NCBI GenBank assembly: GCA_960531495.1
Contig: OY482851.1
Coordinates: forward strand, 24,030,033-24,094,032
Reading direction: 5' to 3'
Source: Zeus faber
Taxonomy: Eukaryota > Chordata > Actinopteri > Zeiformes > Zeidae
Length of the DNA: 64,000 nt
The translations under genes were made by a program, and so were the position numbers. Positions 44,658 through 53,859 of the stretch are shown piece by piece (the stretch's first letter is position 1; each line of letters opens with the position of its first letter). Under the pieces are notes generated by a model. It was not told where the DNA came from and did no database searches. It saw nothing but the letters and a program-made list of their open reading frames with translations.

Positions 44658-47408
44658 CTCTTTCTCTCTCTCTCTTTCTCTCCCCATCTTTGGTTCACTG
44701 TTGCGTGTTGAGGATTTATGTAACTTTAAGGGTGTAAGTTGCCTGACTGTGGGCAGGAAATTACTTGTGTCCTTTCAAACATTCTTGACAAAGGGCACTG
44801 TTCACATCCAGCCTGTTACAAATGGCAAGCACTGTAGTAGCACAAAATATCAATGGCAAAAGCTTGTGTGGACCCATGGTGGACCTGGGTAGTTAGGTTT
44901 TTCTCGTTGTTTTTGTTGCTATTGCTTTTTTTTTTTTTTTTTTTAAGAAGACGGTCTTCCTAAATTACAGGAAGCGCTTTGCATACGGAAAAGTCTATTT
45001 GATGCAATTACTGACATGAAAGGACCCTTCACACAGATTAAAAAGCTTTATCGTCTACTAACATGTGTTTGGCTTGAGTCCAGTGATCCATTGAGGCACA
45101 CACGATTGTATTTAGCCTCTTTCTATGCTTTGGGTTGTATCAGGGTAATGATATGCATCTCAGTGGCCCCTTAGAAAACAACAGTATTTTTGTTCTCCTC
45201 AAGAGCCCTTTCTCTGAGAATGTTTGGAACTTCTTATTGAAACTGACAATGCCTTGAAGAGTAGTCAGTTAATGTTTTCTTGTGGTTAATGATTAATAGT
45301 TGCAGTGCATTGATGCACTCTCAGATGCTACCAGGGATGGACTGGGACAAAAAAAACAAAACCTTTTTTACCCAGACCAGCCCGCCAAAAGCAGCCTGGG
45401 GATACTCCTCCACCCCTCTCTCATCAACACACATACAAACACACCAGCCATTGATACCACCACTTATAAGCATATTGGATGGGCTAGGCTACTTTAACAC
45501 TAAAACAGAGGTCTTTTAAGAGGAAGTGAAAGGTTTGTTGCCAGCAGGCCACCACTGTGAGGATACCATGATAGATTTAGGCAGTTAGTGTTTAATAAAT
45601 ATCTATACTTGAACAGGCTGTATAATCTATTTCAACACAGGAAATAAGTTAAATAATGCCACTGCCAATTCGATCACTTTAACCTTGAAACTTGAAGGAG
45701 TTACTCTTCAAGGCAAGTCTATAAACAATAAATAATAACAAGCATCATGTGCTGACTGTACACATTTCAACGTCTATAGTGCAGTTAAAGAATAACTATT
45801 TAAATAAAGAAACTCCAAATATCTAAAATTGAACACAAATTAAGTACCGTACATTTTTTTGGCCTGCTGCTAAGGTACAGACCATCCTGGCCTGGGTATT
45901 GCTGGGCTATAGACAATAAAATAATATTTAAATAACCAAACACCAGCCTGTATATATTTGTATTATTGCTAGGGTATTGCTGGTCAATAAATGATAAATA
46001 ATATCTAAAATTGATATTTCCAATGCTTGAAGGCAGCGTGGTAGCATTTCCGACAGGACTTGAATGCAGCAGTGCTAGCTTTTGAAAAAATTCCCTCACA
46101 ACTCGGAAAAACAAATGCTGTTGTGCGTCCCTTAATGTTAAATGCCACTCACAAACCAATAATGTTGGTGTATATACCCGGGAGGATCCTAAAGTGTGTG
46201 ATTTCAGAGAGAGTGAGAGAGATGCGCGTCACCGGCCCCTTTGATTATAAGGGCTCGTGCATAATCAGAGTGGGCCGACAATGCAGATCTCTCGCTCTTG
46301 TTTTTGGAGAATGGGCTGCTCAGGCGGTCCACAGAGCAACCGGCCCACCGGGATTTGTCCTCGTGCTCCCGATAGCCAGTCTGAACAGGATGTGACCAAA
46401 GACATGCAACTCTTAATCACAAGAGTTCAGCTTCACTCTTTCCGCAACAACAGATTTTCATTGTATCATTGTAACAAAAAGCTATTTTCATTTCAGAGCA
46501 CTGAGTGACTCACCAGAGGGTTTGTTCGTTGTGGAGGGGCTGTGTGTTCCACTGGGCATGGTGGGTAGCACCGCTGGCATTGACTTTTGGTCACTCTGGA
46601 TCTCATTGGTGATCTGATTGTTGATCCGTGGAGGCATGGGGGGCTGATAAGGCTTGTTAAGAGGCGGGGCTGGTGGTGGGGGCTGCGGTCGGGGCTGGGG
46701 GACTGGAACAGGCCGGTGGACAGGGCGACCCTGGCACTGCTCCTCTAGCAGGGCTATGAGTGTCGATTGGTTGGTGGCCAAGGAAGCCAGGTGCTGGTAT
46801 TTGTGTTCCAGGTCCTTGTAACGGCTGGTGAGCAGTTGCATCTCAGAAGTCTGATTCAGGATCTTGTTCTCCATCTGAGCCAATTCTAAGGCATTGTCTC
46901 GCTTCCTGATGATCTCATGGAGCAGCTGCATGTACAGCTGGGTAACCCTGGAGTTCATGTTGCGGCTCTCCTTCCTCAACAGCTTGACCTCGTTCACGAT
47001 ACCTCCGTCCACCTCCACCAGCTGCTGCAGGGTCTCAATCTGCCGCTTCTGTTTCTGCAGCTCCACATTCAACAGCTCCAACTCCTGCTTGTTGACCCGG
47101 TTCTCCAGCAGGGCCTCGGGCTCCTTGGAGTTAACGCAGATGGCCCCGGTCACCTTCTGTTGGGGAACAATGAAGGTGTAGGAGCACTTGTCTCCCTGCA
47201 GGTCAGGGGGGGCACGTTTGCTCCTTCCTGCATAGAGGAACTCCTTCTCCAGGCCGTCCTCACTGCTCTCAAACTCCTGCGTCCTCTCCTGACCAGCATA
47301 GCCCTTAAGGGGGCTGCCGGCGGAAGGGCTGGCCTGAGTCTGCTCCACGCTGCAGACTAGTCCATGCATTAGCAGGAGCCCCAGCAGCGCCACCGAAGGG
47401 GGCTCCAT
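39114..47408 (-). CDS. angptl2: Angptl2, angiopoietin-like protein 2 (4 coding exons)
   Basis: Joined exons 47408-46514, 42155-41962, 39680-39410 and 39313-39114 give 519 residues; all junctions are GT-AG and in frame. The protein is a secreted glycoprotein that in mammals acts through integrins and related receptors in inflammation, vessel and tissue remodelling. Visible parts: a signal peptide (about 1-20), an RSKR basic site (62-65), a coiled coil (about 98-226), N-glycosylation sequons at N185 and N213, a proline-rich linker (about 228-298), and a fibrinogen-like domain (about 300-519) with Cys 304, 333, 456 and 469 and a DRDHD calcium-type site (446-450). The fibrinogen domain is almost identical to human ANGPTL2. 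At 519 residues it is longer than the human 493, mainly in the N-terminus and linker. Whether this is the teleost a or b copy cannot be told here. Confidence 0.95.
39410..39680 (-). CDS. angptl2: angptl2 coding exon 3
   Basis: Residues 364-453 plus one base of codon 454. It is bounded by a TTGGCAG acceptor and a GTAAGA donor. It holds the core of the fibrinogen-like domain (QGFGNIDGEYWLGLENIY to DRDHDVYT). Confidence 0.93.
39681..41961 (-). other. angptl2: angptl2 intron 2
   Basis: 2.28 kb between coding exons 2 and 3. Mostly AT-rich, apparently single-copy sequence. No nested gene, RNA or bounded element was found. Confidence 0.8.
41962..42155 (-). CDS. angptl2: angptl2 coding exon 2
   Basis: Codons 299 (split) to 363. 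The exon starts with GTCCATGG after a GAATTAG acceptor and ends TACAAG before a GTGTGT donor. It starts the fibrinogen-like domain: PWKDCLQALEDGHATSGMYL through FFRNWETYK. The polypyrimidine tract TTCTTTCTC lies between the acceptor and a transposon whose edge is only 30 bp upstream of the exon. Confidence 0.93.
42186..43042. mobile_element. hAT-type element with 8-bp target duplication
   Basis: The left end is TAGGGCTTCCCC and the right end, reversed, is TAGGGTTGTACCC. Exact 8-bp duplications GAAAATAA flank it at 42,178-42,185 and 43,043-43,050. The right end carries the GACTCAGAATTTTG and CGAATAGTCGAATAGTC words known from abundant fish hAT derivatives. The inner part contains a GGGATGGGTGTTG-started segment that may be a nested repeat. 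No transposase frame is present. Confidence 0.7.
42574..42627. repeat. three perfect 18-bp tandem copies
   Basis: The unit TCGGGGCGCAGTCTGCAC occurs three times head to tail with no mismatch, inside the hAT-type element. Perfect identity points to recent expansion by slippage. Confidence 0.95.
44607..44682. repeat. (CT)n microsatellite
   Basis: About 75 bp of CT/TTTCTC units in angptl2 intron 1. The plus-strand frame through it is a Leu/Ser run, not a gene. Confidence 0.95.
45329..46392. mobile_element. probable dispersed element in angptl2 intron 1
   Basis: The left part begins CAGGGATGGACTGGGAC with CAGACCAGCCCGCC behind it. The right part has ACCGGCCCACCGGGATT and ATAGCCAGTCTGAACAGG in the opposite sense. 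Together they resemble the two ends of a GGGATGGACTGGG-type teleost repeat. Inside are two related units at about 45,894 and 45,971 (GGGTATTGCTGG followed by AT-rich sequence). No target duplication was found. Confidence 0.4.
46514..47408 (-). CDS. angptl2: angptl2 coding exon 1
   Basis: Start codon at 47,408 to a CTG|GTGAGT donor at 46,513. It encodes residues 1-298 plus one base of codon 299. The open frame continues seven codons past the donor (ESLSALK), which are intron. It holds the signal peptide, basic site, coiled coil and proline-rich linker. Confidence 0.95.
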
Positions 47409-47433
47409 GAGTCTGGCTCAGATTCACCAAAAC
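47409..47433 (-). other. angptl2: angptl2 5' untranslated part of coding exon 1
   Basis: A good acceptor (CTATCAG, AG at 47,434-47,435) lies 25 bp upstream of the ATG. This indicates at least one non-coding exon farther right, as in other ANGPTL2 genes. That exon and the promoter were not located. Confidence 0.6.
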
Positions 47434-48492
47434 CTGATAGAGACACAAAATGACAGGGTCAGATGTATTGTCTTGTAAAGGAAAACTTTTGTCACACAGG
47501 ATTATTGACGACAGTTCTCATCTCGCACTAAGCTGATGTGTCATAGTATCTTGTAGTAGTGAGCAAACCAAAGTGTGTGCAAGAGAACCTTTGCCAAAAC
47601 ATTTCTGAGCAGGATGTATCGAATTCTTTCCTTGTTATTGTGGTTTGGGAACCCTCAGAACCTGGCTGCTTGCACACTCTGACAAGATATCAATGGAGTC
47701 CCTTCACGATCCGGCTGATTGAGACCAGAAACAGCCTGCCCCTTGGGATACCCTGACTAACCTAACTGATATGGAGAGGCACACAGCTCAGTGAGTTTCT
47801 TTGCCCAGGGAAGCCCTATTCATTACACTAAACTGGAGAGGGCTGCGAGTTATTAACACTTCCAGCAAACAGAGGCCACTAAAAACATTAGAGATTAAAT
47901 TAAACCATACACACTTTTCCTGCTGTTAGGACCGCCAACAGATGCTGCCTGTTAAAATTATGTAATATCTATGGAGTAACTTGTCAGCAAGTATCTTGGT
48001 ATATTTGTAATGTAGGCGTTTCAAAATGTCATATTTGGTATGAAATTTCTGATTCAATATAGACATTCTTTTCAAGAGGTTTAACCTACACCATTCCAAA
48101 TGTCTTCAAGAGAGGATGTTTGAAAGTCACTAATCTTCCCACACTCCCCTAGAGGAAAATGTTTTCTTTGTCTAATGATGTGATGACCACTATAATGGCA
48201 GTTTGTAGTTTCTCTGTTACTGTTCTGTCAGGGGCGTGTGTTTAGCTTAGCTGGACGTCCTGGATCAGGCACTTCTTGGGTGACTGCCACTGTTGGGTCT
48301 TGACACATGAAAACACTTCTATCTGCACTCTAGTGCAGGCCTGGACATCTTTGCTTATGGAAAATTTGAGACACTAGCAGATGATGCTATTTGTGGATGC
48401 GTTTTTAAATATTGATTGTGTTACGTCAGACTAAACCCACTATCCCTTACCAAAAGAGGTAAATGAATTGAGTATAAGACACACAGATAGAT
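47434..48492. other. angptl2 upstream intron or flank, no gene seen
   Basis: Mostly single-copy-looking sequence. Nothing recognisable apart from the splice acceptor at its left edge. Confidence 0.4.
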
Positions 48493-48500
48493 AGATGGAT

Positions 48501-49428
48501 CAGAGTTTCCGTTAGAAAAAAATTGGTGCCGGTCCACGTGTGGTCGAAAATTTCAATGTCCCGCACAGATGGAAGAAATTCCGGTCATATATTATATGTG
48601 TTTATTGAGCTTCAAAACATTTCATAGGCACACTGTATAAAGAATGAAATCATGAAGGCGCGTAGATATATAATACTTTTTTTTGAATATTCAAAGTAAA
48701 ATAAGTCCCATCTGTTAACGCAACAATAAGTAACAAGTGCAGCTGCTATAATTAACATTTCACTTAAATACAATTTTGCTAAAATCAAAAACAAAATAAA
48801 TATGAAAAGTAGGTCTAAATAAATAAAGTTTGTGGTGTTTGTTTGTTTGTTTGTGGTCCGTCTTCGTCAGGACATCTCGTCAACCTATTTTACACCATTG
48901 ATATTTACCATCTGCTTTGGGTCGGGACTTAAATATCAAAAAAAAAACAACTATGGATGTATGGATGTCTCCCTGTTGTCAACGGTGCATCATCTTTCTG
49001 CTTCTCCTCCGAGTTATGGACGCTGTCTCTGTCTCCGCTCCTTGTGAGTTGTGTTTCCAAGCGCAACCTGTCCACAAGGGAGGCGCAACGGCGGGGCTTA
49101 TTTCTATATCTGTTTGGTTAGAAGTGAAAGTGAAACATTAGATCGTCCAAACTGATTGGCTTTCCATTGTAACTTTCCGAAAGCGGAAATGAACAGATCT
49201 GCGAGTTGTTTTTTTTTAATCTAGTCTATCTAGTCTATTTTTATTTCGACATCGAGGAACAAATATGCCGATAACTATCGTATTTGTTTAAACGTCCAGC
49301 ACTAATTCAAATTGTGCTTGGAGGGAATTACTTTCACCAGACATTATGACCGGAGAGATTTAAATATGTTGGACTTCAACAGATTTTCCCGGTGAAAAAA
49401 AGGTAATCACTGGATAACGGAAACTCTG
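48501..49428. mobile_element. hAT-type non-autonomous element, 928 bp
   Basis: The ends are exact 14-bp inverted repeats: CAGAGTTTCCGTTA at 48,501 and TAACGGAAACTCTG ending at 49,428. The flanks AGATGGAT (48,493-48,500) and AGATGTAT (49,429-49,436) are an 8-bp duplication with one mismatch, as hAT transposition makes. The inside is AT-rich with a GTGCCGGTCCACGTGTGGTC word near the left. No long transposase frame is present. Confidence 0.8.
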
Positions 49429-49436
49429 AGATGTAT

Positions 49437-52430
49437 AGATATACATGTGGAACACAAATGGAAAATAAGAAAATGTAATAAATTGAACACATGTAATGCA
49501 AATTAAAGGATTCAAAAGGAATGTTACAAAACATCAGCTCTTGTCTGCAGCAGTCTGTACTTCTGTTTGTGTCTGAGACATAAACAACGTTTAGATACGA
49601 TGTGTTTCATGGTGCTTTATCCATTAAGGGTTGCTTAAAGTGCAGCCTCTCATTTACCGCAGAGCTGTTTGTCTAGAATTCAAAGTACAGGAATTTTTTA
49701 AAATTAGAATAAAAAGATCGGCCAGCGTTTGAAGGCGATGTGGTGTTATTAGAAGCGGAGGGGATGCCACAATGTCCAGAAGAGAATGTGACTCCTGTGT
49801 TAGGATAACAAGGCCCTCAACCCCTGGGGCTCCTTAATTGAAAGCTGCTGCAGATTGGATTACAGGAGCCCAGTGCAACGCCTCCCCAGAGCCAGAACGG
49901 GCCCGTCCGATCCGACGGCTCGTATTGGAGACGATGGTTGAGAAAATGTGCAGGGGTTGCTCGTTTACATGCGCCTTCACTCTCCCTCATACCACGAGAA
50001 AGATTAGCTCAGGAGTAGCAGAACGAAGCAGACATGTTTTTGTCTTGTTACTCTGGGCTTCCTGCCAGCGTATTAGGTTGGAGATGAGGAGAAATGCAGC
50101 GCTCTCTAAGAACATGACCCATGTGAGCTTTCAATCCTCTTTGCTGTTTACGTCCAGAATACGACGTGTGAACGCCGTCTGATTCTGGCATGCTGCGGAG
50201 AGAAAACGAGACTCCCTGCTCCTCAATCCCACATGTGTCTGAGGATGACCGGGGCGAGAGAAAAAAATACACACATCTTGGAACTGGTGCTGGGAGTAAT
50301 GATTTAAAAACACAAAAAAGAAAAAAACACATAGCCTGCACACCCACGCACCAACACAACATGATAATGTTTGCAACTAACCGACCGTTCCCACGAAATG
50401 ATGAGCTCACGAGAGTGTGGACTGTCAATGTACGCGTATGAAGATCTCCAGAAACAGAAACCAGAAACAGAAACACCACCTGGAAACACAGTGTGTATTA
50501 GTTTTGGCTGGAGACAGGATCTGGCTTAAAAGCCGTGGAGGATTCTATGAAGGTACCTATTTCACGAAGTACACAATGTTCTCAAAAAGTTTGAGTTTCT
50601 GGTTGACATTTACTATGAAACTGTCTCCACAGAGCCGTTGCGCCGTTCGTGGCAGTAATCCTGTCTCTACGAAGTCACCTCGTCTTTTGCTGATCGATGC
50701 GCAGAACAAAGCATTGTTAGAATCCAACCCCAGTCTGTGAAGTCAGATCTAAATTTAAGAAACATACTAATATTAGACTTTAAATAGAATGCAAACCAAT
50801 ATAATAGAATGGGCTTCTGTCACAACTAAAATGTAGGTGGCTATAGCCGCTCAGTGACTTTTGTGGCTCCCTCCTCTGGAAAACGAGCTCTGCGTCCGGG
50901 ACACTTAGAATACAGCTTATAATAAACTGTGTGTATGGGTGTGTAGTATGTGCGTGTGTTTTGTGATTTACTTCTTCCTCTGTTAATGTGTGTTTTCAAA
51001 TAACAACCCATGCTGTGCCCAGGCTTCCAGAGAGAGAGGGTCCCATCCGCCCCGGCCACATTCTGCCGCAGGAAACAACAGCGAGCTTCCTCCATCTGTC
51101 CATTCTTAACCCCCCAGCTCATTACTCTCGTAACGTTGGTTTGCCTTAACAAGCGAACATTGACTGGTCAAGAGCTGTTATATGATTAACGAGTGTTGAG
51201 AAGACCTCTACCTAATGTCTAAATGAGAGTGGTGCTGCACTCCTGAATTAACAAATCGATTGCCACCTCATACAATTGATGTAGCGTGAGGTAAATACAA
51301 CATTCTGCATGTTTCACTGTGTTTTGGGCATAAACATGGCTTTGCTGTAGGGAATAATTTTTCAGGGCTTCACTTGATGTTAAATCAAGTGTGCGCGTAG
51401 TTCAGCGTGTCTCCGGGCAGCCTTTTCTCTTAATGCTCGGCACATAGTAATTAGAAGGTGAGCAGCCCAGCTCGGCCTCGCCGATGTCTCTCACCCCAAC
51501 CCCTCTCATTTCGCGGGAGCATGGCATTCTTCACATTCTCCGTCACCTCATTAGAGCATGCTGCCACAGACACACATGGAAAGTCAACGATCGGTGGCGG
51601 ACCGCAAGAGATAGACCCTCGGCCACAGTAGCAATCTCTTCCCCGTGCAGTTTAAGACAGATCTACCGACCCGTTTTGTTACTGCTGTCCCACTTTCTGA
51701 ATGAATGCTCCTTAATCACATCATCACCGGCATCATCTCCATCAGGGCGTCACAGCACATCCACACACAGGCACACATTCACCAGTAAGCGAAAAATAAG
51801 TGGTCGGCTTTATACTGCACGCTCAAATTAGCACCTCAATGCACTGAGGACTGGCAGAAGCTCCTGTATTACACCCAATATGTTGTTGGATCAGAGTCAA
51901 ATTAATTTGCTCATGGTGATATGCGCTATTACATTACGTTGAGAGTGGCCTCGATCTTTCCTCAAGCATGTAATCCTTGAAAACCCGTATCATGACATTT
52001 GGAACATGATTAACCTCAACTGCTTGCTCAATTTGATGGTGCAGGGAAGTATATTTTGGAATGCCTCGGCTGAATTTTGGGCTTCATCATTGTGTCCTAC
52101 TTTTTCTGTGTGTTGTTTCCCCCACCCACCACCCCTCTGCCACCACCACTCAACCGGCCCGTTTGTGATCTGGGTTGGACAGTGAGGCAGGGGGTCAAAG
52201 GAATTGTTTCGATAAGCTCTGGCGTTCTACCTCAAAGCCTCCTTATCCAAACATTACCCTGGCAACAGAAACAAAGCAGGGATTGAACAGTCTTCTCCCC
52301 TGTCCTCAAGAGCCCAGGGGAACATCCTGCACCCACGGAATGCTCCACCAGGTCGTTCTAAAGCTGCTTATCTTGTTTTTTTATTCAAATTTCTTACTCT
52401 GCGTGGAGGTCTACTTTTTTTTTTTAAGAT
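49437..52430. other. non-coding, low-repeat region upstream of angptl2
   Basis: Largely complex, apparently single-copy DNA without recognised exons. Stretches such as 49,800-49,900 (CTCCTTAATTGAAAGCTGCTG) and 51,170-51,560 (GAATTAACAAATCGATTGCC, GTAATTAGAAGG, CTCATTAGAGCATG) have an enhancer-like texture. The 114- and 143-residue frames here match nothing I know. Confidence 0.35.
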
Positions 52431-53010
52431 TTGAGTAGAAAAAAAAGCTGTATAAATCAACTATAACCTCTGCAATCACCTTCACCGTGCAATCATCGCA
52501 ATCGCAGTCCCACCCTGCCTTGACGTCTTTGGAGTCACGGCGTTGTCACAAGCTGTGTCTTATCTAGATAGCAAGAATTTATAGCCTGGAGAGCCGACTC
52601 CAAAAAGCATCACCCTGCGTTAAAGTGACCTCTGTCCACCTTTTCCCTCTCAGCATCAACTGTCAGATTAAAACATTAAAAAAATAATAATTACACATCT
52701 TGCCTTTGGCATTTAAACTCTGATGAAATCAATCACCACTGCCGGCGCAGAGAGTACATAAAATTAAAAAAAAATGATTTCAAAGAAGACAATTTAAAAA
52801 CGATTAGTCCGAAACTCCATGGCGACAACTGATTGCATTCCCGTTATTTAAGACTTTGACCAAGGTATTGATTTCCACCTCAGGGCCAACAGCCACACGA
52901 GACAGCCTATCCAGAGTCGAATGATGACATTATGGTGATTCAAATGTAGGCACATTATATTGACAAATTACTAATGAGCAATCACATAATGATTAACACA
53001 GACCGTAAAA
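52430..53010. promoter_or_regulatory. candidate conserved non-coding element
   Basis: Coding-free, complex sequence with clusters of AT-core motifs: AAATCAATCACC, CGATTAGTCC, TGACAAATTACTAATGAG and CATAATGATTAACAC. It also has CTTATCTAGATAGC (paired GATA sites). The density fits a developmental enhancer, but no comparison is possible here. Confidence 0.32.
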
Positions 53011-53765
53011 GTCGAAGGACCGCACAATGCTCACCAGGTAACTGTAGACCACTCGAGGCACCTTCAGTTCCCTTTCCCTCTTGGAAGAACTGATTGAAGT
53101 TCCTGCTGGTAAAAAGTCATCCCAAGTGTGAAAAGCTGTTCCCGCCGCGTTCTCCTTACTCTCCTTCCCGCACTCTCTGCTGTTTCTGTGACTCACTCTT
53201 TGTCACCTGAGTTCATTCCAGCAGCGGAAAGGTAATTGTGGTCTAGAGTCTGTTACTGACGCACAGTCAACGGGACGAACATGAACTCAGCTTGCTGGGA
53301 ATTCCACCGGAAACATTGAGTAGGTCTTTGAGGAGTCCACATGAAAGAGAGAAAAAAAGTTTGAACACAAAAGTGGTGGACAGTTGGTAACTTTGTTTTG
53401 CCGGTGGAGGTAGTTTCCTAAAAGTGGGAGTAGTGGGAGTCCGGGGTAGACTGTCACTTTCTGAGAACTGAATCCATCGTTTTTGCCTCACGGCTCAAAG
53501 AGGCAGTCTCTCTCAATTACACCTCTCTCTCCCCCTCTCTCTCTCCCCTCTCCTCCTCTCTCGCTCGCTCTCCTTTGTGTTTCTAAATGATGAAAAATCC
53601 TCTGGCACACTGTTTCAGTAGGCAGACAAATTGAGCTCAGAGCCTCCCCCCTTCTCCTTCAAATTGAACACATTCTTATTTAAAGCAACAGCCCTCACTC
53701 CTTCCCTCCTCCCTGTGGCACAAAGAGATCTGCAAGCATGCACATGACACAAGCTGTACACACTC
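53011..53765. other. non-coding, CT-rich tract
   Basis: Contains a CTCTCTCCCCCTCTCT pyrimidine tract near 53,520-53,575. No gene is visible. Confidence 0.45.
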
Positions 53766-53767
53766 CT

Positions 53768-53768
<1 letters not shown>

Positions 53769-53811
<43 letters not shown>

Positions 53812-53816
53812 ACACA

Positions 53817-53856
<40 letters not shown>
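53769..53856. repeat. (CA)n microsatellite
   Basis: About 88 bp of CA with TCA and TA interruptions. Frames through it on either strand are artefacts. Confidence 0.95.

Positions 53857-53859
<3 letters not shown>

Larger units (their letters stand above)
42156..46513 (-). other. angptl2: angptl2 intron 1 of the coding region
   Basis: 4.36 kb. It carries a hAT-type element next to exon 2, a CT microsatellite, and a probable second dispersed element next to exon 1. About 43.05-44.58 kb looks single-copy and featureless. Confidence 0.8.

Noticed and set aside
46894-47360. Plus-strand ORFs of 95 and 147 residues over angptl2 exon 1
   Set aside because: Antisense shadows of the coiled-coil coding region, Leu/Gln-rich because of the codon pattern.
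48501-49428. Coding gene inside the hAT-type element (ORFs 48,832-49,141)
   Set aside because: The frames are short, overlapping and without transposase motifs; the element is non-autonomous.
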